Part shown: piece after piece, positions 1 through 4,239 of the stretch
How positions within the stretch are numbered: the stretch's first letter is position 1
How the letters are laid out: each line of letters starts with the position of its first letter
Assembly: GCA_015489255.1 (NCBI GenBank)
Contig: WGAD01000167.1
Location: forward strand, 1-6,585
Length of the DNA: 6,585 nt
Origin: Anaerolineales bacterium
Lineage (GTDB): Bacteria > Chloroflexota > Anaerolineae > Anaerolineales > Villigracilaceae
Direction of reading: 5' to 3'
Made by a program: the position numbers and the translations under genes
Notes under the pieces: model-generated
Seen by the model: only the letters and a program-made list of their open reading frames with translations
Databases searched by the model: none
Told to the model about the DNA's origin: nothing

Positions 1-358
1 CACTGAGGCGGCCCACCACCCAAGCCGCCGCCACAAAGCCCAGCAGATACCCTCCTGTGGCGCCCGTCAAATGCCCCGGTCCAGCCCCTCCACCAGCGAA
101 GACCGGCCAACCGACCAGGCCGAGGCCGAGGTACAACGCCAGGGAGAGCGCGCCGCGGCGCGCGCCCAGCAGCGCACCGACCAACAAAACGCCCAGCGTC
201 TGCCCGGTGAGCGGAACCGGCGTAAAAGGCAACGGCAGGCGCACCTGAGCCAAGAGGGCGACCGTCAGCGCGCCCAAAACGATCAGCGCCGCTTCACGCC
301 AGCGGAGCCGCCAGCGCGGCCAGCGCCGTTCTGTCACAACAAAGGCAAGCGTCGTCAT
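1..358 (-). CDS. bioY: BioY biotin transporter S-component, 3' end cut by window edge
   Basis: BioY is the integral-membrane substrate-binding (S) component of biotin ECF transporters. It captures biotin at the cytoplasmic membrane, either alone or with the shared EcfA/EcfT energising module. The first 119 codons are visible, where the family is usually about 180-200 residues. Family hallmarks seen are FTPVPLTGQTLGVLLVG (residues 45-61), the following GARRGALSLALYLGLG segment (65-80), and the glycine-rich FAGGGAGPGHLTGATGGYLL stretch (87-106), which in BioY proteins forms part of the biotin site. The N-terminus (residues 10-22) is unusually rich in Arg and Trp just before the first membrane segment. 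The ATG at 356-358 has GGAGG 7 nt upstream. It lies 52 bp downstream of the sirtuin gene on the same strand, so co-transcription is likely, but an own promoter is also possible (380-407). No EcfA/EcfT genes are in view. The family assignment is strong; only the C-terminus is unseen. Confidence 0.92.
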   Translation of the reverse strand, partial: MTTLAFVVTERRWPRWRLRWREAALIVLGALTVALLAQVRLPLPFTPVPLTGQTLGVLLVGALLGARRGALSLALYLGLGLVGWPVFAGGGAGPGHLTGATGGYLLGFVAAAWVVGRLS

Positions 359-365
359 GGGAATG

Positions 366-370
366 CCTCC
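366..370 (-). promoter_or_regulatory. Shine-Dalgarno of bioY
   Basis: GGAGG on the minus strand, 7 nt before the ATG at 356-358. It supports this start codon and gives bioY the strongest ribosome binding site in the window. Confidence 0.75.
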
Positions 371-379
371 AAAAAAGGG

Positions 380-407
380 ATTATCGGGTGACAAAACCCT
401 CGCCCAA
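380..407 (-). promoter_or_regulatory. Possible sigma-70-like promoter for bioY
   Basis: Minus strand: a GATAAT box at 380-385 (5 of 6 to TATAAT) lies 16 nt after TTGGGC at 402-407 (3 of 6 to TTGACA). It sits in the sirtuin-bioY gap and would give a leader of only about 15 nt containing the GGAGG site. The -10 match is good and the -35 poor. It would let bioY be expressed independently of the sirtuin gene. Confidence 0.3.
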
Positions 408-410
408 GGC

Positions 411-1151
411 TCAGGTTACGCCCCAAACCGCCTCCACGAGGGCCGGCAACACACGACCGGCCGGGCCGTACAACCCATAATCCACTTTATCGGAAAGGAT
501 CGTGCGCTCCAGGTTGACCTCAATCACCGTGCCGCCCTGCTGGGCGCAAAACTTCCACAAAGAGGCAGCCGGCTGCACCAGCGCGGAGGTGCCCACAATC
601 AAAAAAGCCTGCGCCCGCTCGCTGGCCTGAATAGCGCGCCGCAGCGCCCAGGAAGGCAGCGATTCGCCAAACCAGACGACATCCGGGCGCAACAAACCGT
701 TGCATTGAGAGCAACGCGGCACTTGCTCGCTGTCTTCCGGCCAGCTCGGCGGATAAAAACCGCATTGGGCGCAGCGCACCCGCCGGATGTTGCCATGCAA
801 AGGCACGACGTTGCGGCTGCCCGCTGCCTGGTGCAAACCGTCCACATTTTGTGTAATCAGGGTAAAATCAGGCACGTGACGTTCCATTTCCGCCAGCGCC
901 CAATGTGCAGGATTGGGTTTCGCCGCCAGGGCTTGCGCCCGCCGCATGGCATACCAATCCCACACCAGTTTTGGCTGCCTGGCAAAGGCCTTGGGCGTTG
1001 CCAGCTCCTCGGGCCGAAAACGCGCCCATAACCCGGTCTGCGCATCGCGGAACGTCGCCAGTCCAGATTCTGCCGACACCCCAGCCCCCGTCAACACGGC
1101 CAGGGATGAAACCGCTCGCAAAAAGGTGATAAGCTCCTTTGGGAATTCCAT
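411..1151 (-). CDS. cobB: Sirtuin, NAD+-dependent protein lysine deacylase (CobB/SIRT5-like)
   Basis: Sirtuins remove acyl groups from lysine side chains in the cytosol, consuming NAD+ and releasing nicotinamide and O-acyl-ADP-ribose. The 246-residue length fits bacterial CobB. Motifs in order: GAGVSAESGLATFRD (22-36, NAD+ binding), TQNVDGLHQAAGS (100-112), catalytic His119 in LHGN, a zinc-finger quartet Cys127/Cys130 and Cys147/Cys150, VVWFGESLP (158-166), GTSALVQPAASL (187-198) and VNLE (212-215). Tyr67 and Arg70 in WDWYAMRR match the Tyr-x-x-Arg pair that lets class III sirtuins (SIRT5, CobB) accept succinyl- and malonyl-lysine, so activity beyond deacetylation is plausible. The ATG at 1149-1151 is backed by AAAGGAA 6 nt upstream (1158-1164). 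It is divergent from the PAS-GGDEF gene with only 28 bp between starts, and bioY follows 52 bp downstream. Family certain; preferred acyl substrate is inferred. Confidence 0.96.
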   Translation of the reverse strand: MEFPKELITFLRAVSSLAVLTGAGVSAESGLATFRDAQTGLWARFRPEELATPKAFARQPKLVWDWYAMRRAQALAAKPNPAHWALAEMERHVPDFTLITQNVDGLHQAAGSRNVVPLHGNIRRVRCAQCGFYPPSWPEDSEQVPRCSQCNGLLRPDVVWFGESLPSWALRRAIQASERAQAFLIVGTSALVQPAASLWKFCAQQGGTVIEVNLERTILSDKVDYGLYGPAGRVLPALVEAVWGVT

Positions 1152-1157
1152 TTTTCA

Positions 1158-1164
1158 TTCCTTT
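1158..1164 (-). promoter_or_regulatory. Shine-Dalgarno of the sirtuin gene
   Basis: AAAGGAA on the minus strand, 6 nt before the ATG at 1149-1151. It fixes the sirtuin start and lies inside the 28-bp gap between two divergent start codons. Confidence 0.7.
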
Positions 1165-1179
1165 CTTGCCAAATACCTC

Positions 1180-2082
1180 ATGAAACCCAGTCGCGACTTC
1201 CTGCTCACCCTGCTCGACCACATTTCTGACGGCGTTTACTTCGTTACACCAGAACGTCAAATCACGTTCTGGAACAAAACTGCCGAGGAAATCACCGGCT
1301 TCAAAGCGGAAGAGGTCATTGGGCATTATTGCTACGACAATATCTTAAACCACATCGCTCCAAATGGCACCGCGCTGTGCCATAACGGCTGTCCGCTGCA
1401 TCTCTCCCTGCAAGACGGTCGTTCGCGCGAAGCCCAGGTCTATCTCCACCACAAAGAGGGGCACCGGGTGCCCGTCCTTGTGCGAGTACAGCCGGTACTC
1501 ACGCCCGACGGGAAGATCATCGGCGCAGTGGAAACTTTCACCGAAAACCAGGATTCCCTGCAAGCCCGGAAAAAACTGCGGCAACTGGAACGAACCGTGC
1601 TCATCGATCCGCTGACCAGCATCGGCAACCGGCGGCACATTGAACGGCGGCTGGCCGCCAGCCTGCTCACCTACCAACAATTGGGCATCCCTTTTGGCGC
1701 CGCCATGATCGATATTGATTTCTTCAAACACATCAACGACACTTTCGGCCACGACGTCGGCGATAGAATGCTGCGGCTGGTCGCCAGCACCCTGCGCCAT
1801 AACCTGAGGGCCAACGACACGATCGGACGCTGGGGCGGCGAAGAATTTCTCGCCCTGATCAACGATGTCAACTACCAGTCTTTGCGAGCGACCAGCGAAA
1901 AACTGCGCATCATGGTTGAGGAATCTCGCTTGCGCATCGACAAGTTTGAACTCAGTGTAACCGTCTCCATTGGCGCGACCCTGGCGCAAACCAGCGACAC
2001 CCCGCAAACACTGGTACAGCGCAGCGATCGCTTGCTCTACCATAGCAAACGCCAGGGCCGCAACCGCGTCACCATAGGATAA
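1180..2082 (+). CDS. PAS-GGDEF diguanylate cyclase
   Basis: A cytosolic signalling enzyme of 300 residues that should make cyclic di-GMP from two GTP. No membrane segment or signal peptide is seen. Residues about 5-125 form a PAS sensor domain (SDGVYFVTPERQITFWN, then EEITGF), with a Cys67-H-N-G-Cys71-P insert found in a subset of PAS domains. A short linker (about 126-140) leads to the GGDEF domain: DPLTSIGNRR (143-152), metal-binding Asp178 in DIDFFK, Asn186 and Asp195 of the guanine pocket, and an active GGEEF signature at 219-223. An RxxD inhibitory site (Arg210-Asp213) sits five residues before it, so product feedback is expected. The frame stays open upstream to 913, but that part is antisense to the sirtuin; ATG 1180 starts exactly where PAS homology begins. 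There is no clear Shine-Dalgarno. The stop is 4 bp before the nitroreductase start. Confidence 0.95.
   Translation: MKPSRDFLLTLLDHISDGVYFVTPERQITFWNKTAEEITGFKAEEVIGHYCYDNILNHIAPNGTALCHNGCPLHLSLQDGRSREAQVYLHHKEGHRVPVLVRVQPVLTPDGKIIGAVETFTENQDSLQARKKLRQLERTVLIDPLTSIGNRRHIERRLAASLLTYQQLGIPFGAAMIDIDFFKHINDTFGHDVGDRMLRLVASTLRHNLRANDTIGRWGGEEFLALINDVNYQSLRATSEKLRIMVEESRLRIDKFELSVTVSIGATLAQTSDTPQTLVQRSDRLLYHSKRQGRNRVTIG
2076..2079 (+). promoter_or_regulatory. Shine-Dalgarno of the nitroreductase inside the cyclase 3' end
   Basis: AGGA within the last codons of the PAS-GGDEF gene, 7 nt before the ATG at 2087. Its position implies that the two genes share one mRNA and may be translationally coupled. 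Confidence 0.6.
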
Positions 2083-2086
2083 ACCC

Positions 2087-2815
2087 ATGACCATCCCTGC
2101 TTTGGAACAAATTCACCGTCATGCCTCTGTGCGTCATTACACACCAGAACCGGTCTCCGATGACCTGCTGGAACGCATCGTGCGCGCCGCACAGGCCGCT
2201 TCTACCTCCTCCAATCTGCAATCCTGGAGCGTCGTCGCCGTCCGCAACGAGGCCACCCGCCAGCACCTGGCGGAACTCTGCGGCGGGCAGCGGCACGTCG
2301 CCGCCGCGCCGCTCTTCCTGGCTTTCTGCGCCGACCGCGCCCGCCTGGATCGCGCCTGCCAGCTGGCCGGCCTCTCGCAAGATGCCAGCACCCTGGAATC
2401 CTTCCTCGTTTCCGCGCTGGATGCTGTCATCGCCGCCCAAAACGCGGCGCTAGCCGCCGAATCTCTGGGGCTGGGCATCTGTTACATCGGGGGCATCCGT
2501 AACCGCCCGTTGGAAGTCATCGACCTGCTGAAACTGCCCGCCAAAGTCTTCCCCATCGTCGGCATGACCATCGGCTGGCCTGCCCGCCCCTTGCGCCAGC
2601 GCCCACGCCTCCCTTTGCACAGCGTCTTGCACCACGAAACCTATCACCCCATCCGAGACGAAGACCTGCTCGCCTACGATCAAACCATGCGCGCCACTGG
2701 TATCTATAAAGACCCCGAAAAAGGATGGCTGGCACGCTCCGCCCAACGCGTACAAAACCCGGAACGGCCTCATCTCGCAGAGGCCATCCGTCAGCAAGGG
2801 TTTGCGCTAAAATAG
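2087..2815 (+). CDS. nfsA: NfsA-type oxygen-insensitive NADPH-flavin nitroreductase
   Basis: A flavin-dependent NAD(P)H oxidoreductase of the NfsA/FRP branch of the nitroreductase superfamily. These cytosolic FMN enzymes reduce nitroaromatics, quinones, flavins or chromate by two-electron steps. The 242 residues match the usual ~240. Family features: HASVRHYTPEPV (12-23, FMN phosphate binding), STSSNLQ (39-45), GGQRHV (66-71), AAESLGLGICYIGGIRN (123-139), PIVGMTIGWPA (155-165) and RPRLP (171-175), which aligns with the FMN-contacting KPRLP of E. coli NfsA. An HETY-x-P segment follows, as in the family. The ATG at 2087 is 4 bp after the cyclase stop, so the pair is one transcription unit. Physiological substrate unknown; NADPH over NADH is inferred from the NfsA resemblance. 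Confidence 0.93.
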   Translation: MTIPALEQIHRHASVRHYTPEPVSDDLLERIVRAAQAASTSSNLQSWSVVAVRNEATRQHLAELCGGQRHVAAAPLFLAFCADRARLDRACQLAGLSQDASTLESFLVSALDAVIAAQNAALAAESLGLGICYIGGIRNRPLEVIDLLKLPAKVFPIVGMTIGWPARPLRQRPRLPLHSVLHHETYHPIRDEDLLAYDQTMRATGIYKDPEKGWLARSAQRVQNPERPHLAEAIRQQGFALK

Positions 2816-2911
2816 GACTGAACTCTCCTTTCCGGGAAGTCTCAAGGAGCCTGCAATCCAGACCCTCTCTCGTCCGGCGAGAAGCCCCGTCCTGCCGCAA
2901 AGGATGAATAT
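2816..2911 (+). other. Short intergenic region with weak hairpins
   Basis: A 96-bp gap before the first FecR-type lipoprotein. It holds a 6-bp CTCCTT/AAGGAG inverted repeat (2825-2830 with 2844-2849, 13-nt loop) and a 5-bp TCTCG/CGAGA hairpin (2868-2872 with 2878-2882, 5-nt loop). Neither is followed by a T-run, so I do not call a terminator. No convincing -35/-10 pair is visible. AAAGGA at 2899-2904 is the ribosome binding site of the next gene, 7 nt before its ATG. Confidence 0.35.
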
Positions 2912-4207
2912 ATGCCACACAATTCGCATATTCCACGGATTCTTTTCTTGTTGCCGCTCCTCTGGCTGGCTGCCTGCGGCAATGCATCGCCAACCGCCAC
3001 ACCGCCGCCGCCAACCGCCACTACCGAGATCTCACCTCCACCTGCATCCGAGGCTGCTCCCACGTCATCGCCCGCCGCAGAACGATTTGTCCAGGCCACA
3101 GAAATTGAAGGCCAGGCCTGGCTGGAAGAAACGCAAACCAGCCCCGCCGTACCGGTGCAATCGGGCGAACGCCTGCCCTTGCAAGGAACGCTGGAAACCG
3201 GCGGCAGCAGCCGCGCCCGCCTGGACATCCTGCCCGACGGCACCGTCATCCGCCTGGGAGAAAACACCCGCCTCCAGCTGGACAAACTGGCCGCACAAGA
3301 ACCTGTCAGCCGCTTTCGGCTTTGGTTGGGCAAAGTCTGGATCATCCTGCGCGGCGGTCAACTGGAAGTTGAAACCTCCAGCGGGGTGGCCTCTGTGCGC
3401 GGCAGTATGTTGGGCGTGACCTTTGACCCCCAAAGCGGCCAGATGCGCGTCACCTGTCTGGAAGGGCATTGCATGCTCGCCAACCAGGCCGGCCAAGTCA
3501 GCCTGATTGCCGGGCAAGCGTCCACCATCACTCGTCCCGATGCGCCTCCCTCGCCGCCAGAAGACATGCTCCCGAAAGAACGCCAGGAATGGCGAGACGC
3601 CGCCCCCGAGGCTGGGCCCTTGCTCCCGCCAACACCCAACGCTGCCACCCCTTCCTCAGAAGACGACGCCTCGCCCCTGTCCTTGACCATGTACAACGGG
3701 TGTTCCAACGACGCGTGGCCGCCCCCTCCAGTCACCGGGCCGTGGTCGCTCACACTAACGGGAACGGACGGGAGCGTCTACTCCTACACACTGGCGGTTG
3801 AAGAAACGCTGACGGTCTATCTGCCGGCCGATAGCTACCAACTGGCAGTCGTCTTCCCAGATGGCAGCACAGATTCCGGCATTCTCTATTACACCACGGT
3901 GCCTGTCTTCATCGACTTATGCACACCACCACCAGAAAGTATGCCCGATGACAGCGGCTCCTCATCATCTCTGCCTCCAGCCGCCACCTACATCCTGACC
4001 AACCCCTGTAACGACACCTGGCACTGGGTTTTTAGCGGCCCGGCCACTCTGCGCCTGGACGTTCCTCCTGGGGAAACCGTCAGCGGAGTCTTGTTACCTT
4101 ACGGCACATACACCGCCGAAGACTGGCGAGATTCTGTCATCAGCCACAATTACACCGGGGACATTCTGCCAGGTGGCAACTTAATCGTGACCGCCAGTTG
4201 CCAATAA
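2912..4207 (+). CDS. FecR-domain lipoprotein with two C-terminal Cys-bracketed modules (paralogue 1)
   Basis: A 431-residue predicted lipoprotein. A signal peptide with hydrophobic core (IL-FLLPLLWLAAC) ends in a lipobox with lipidation at Cys22, placing the mature protein on the outer face of the membrane. A Pro/Thr/Ser/Ala-rich linker (23-57) precedes a FecR domain (about 58-205) with LDILPDGT (104-111), LGENTRLQL and the hallmark VASVRGS (159-165), then TCLEG-H-C (Cys182/Cys187). A second Pro-rich linker leads to two modules, 256-337 and 358-431, each opened by N-x-C and closed by Cys. Besides Cys22 there are six cysteines, all in conserved pairs. Known FecR proteins transduce signals to ECF sigma factors, but no sigma gene or cytosolic N-terminal domain is present, so that role is not supported here. 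A structural or ligand-binding surface role is an inference. Followed 32 bp later by its paralogue. Confidence 0.88.
   Translation: MPHNSHIPRILFLLPLLWLAACGNASPTATPPPPTATTEISPPPASEAAPTSSPAAERFVQATEIEGQAWLEETQTSPAVPVQSGERLPLQGTLETGGSSRARLDILPDGTVIRLGENTRLQLDKLAAQEPVSRFRLWLGKVWIILRGGQLEVETSSGVASVRGSMLGVTFDPQSGQMRVTCLEGHCMLANQAGQVSLIAGQASTITRPDAPPSPPEDMLPKERQEWRDAAPEAGPLLPPTPNAATPSSEDDASPLSLTMYNGCSNDAWPPPPVTGPWSLTLTGTDGSVYSYTLAVEETLTVYLPADSYQLAVVFPDGSTDSGILYYTTVPVFIDLCTPPPESMPDDSGSSSSLPPAATYILTNPCNDTWHWVFSGPATLRLDVPPGETVSGVLLPYGTYTAEDWRDSVISHNYTGDILPGGNLIVTASCQ
3677..3922 (+). repeat. Cys-bracketed module A1 (protein 1, residues 256-337)
   Basis: Protein-level repeat, type A: YNGC at the start (Cys264), a TGPWSLTL strand, LPADSY, FPDGS, and closing Cys337. 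No other cysteine lies inside. It matches module A2 of the neighbouring paralogue in order and spacing (73 versus 72 residues between cysteines). The pattern of short alternating hydrophobic segments suggests an all-beta fold closed by a disulphide; this is inferred. Confidence 0.6.
3983..4204 (+). repeat. Cys-bracketed module B1 (protein 1, residues 358-431)
   Basis: Type B repeat: TNPC (Cys366), WHWVFSGPA, VPPG, LPYGTYTAEDW, LPGGN, closing Cys430. It runs to the C-terminal residue of the protein. Closely similar to B2 and B3 in the next gene. Confidence 0.7.
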
Positions 4208-4230
4208 ACAAAAAGCCGTTTGCCCACCGT

Positions 4231-4234
4231 GGAG
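4231..4234 (+). promoter_or_regulatory. Shine-Dalgarno deciding the GTG start of the second lipoprotein
   Basis: GGAG lies 5 nt before the GTG at 4240. The longer alternative, TTG at 4198, overlaps the end of the upstream gene and has no ribosome binding site. The GTG start also gives a compact, normal lipoprotein signal peptide. Confidence 0.55.
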
Positions 4235-4239
4235 AAAAT

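Noticed and set aside
371..399. Possible intrinsic terminator after the sirtuin gene (GGGT/ACCC hairpin and a run of six T on the minus strand)
   Set aside because: The T-run is 9 nt beyond a 4-bp stem, which is not terminator geometry, and the T-run lies next to the bioY ribosome site.
357..1031. Long plus-strand open frame across the sirtuin gene
   Set aside because: Shadow of the minus-strand sirtuin; composition is Arg/Pro/His-rich and no motif is present.
913..1179. Upstream extension of the PAS-GGDEF frame by 89 codons
   Set aside because: It is antisense to the sirtuin, has no domain character, and PAS homology begins at ATG 1180.
1345..2094. Minus-strand open frame of 249 codons opposite the cyclase
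   Set aside because: Shadow frame; the plus strand has complete PAS and GGDEF motifs over the same bases.
2868..2882. TCTCG/CGAGA hairpin between nitroreductase and first lipoprotein as a terminator
   Set aside because: Only a 5-bp stem and no following T-run; too weak to call.
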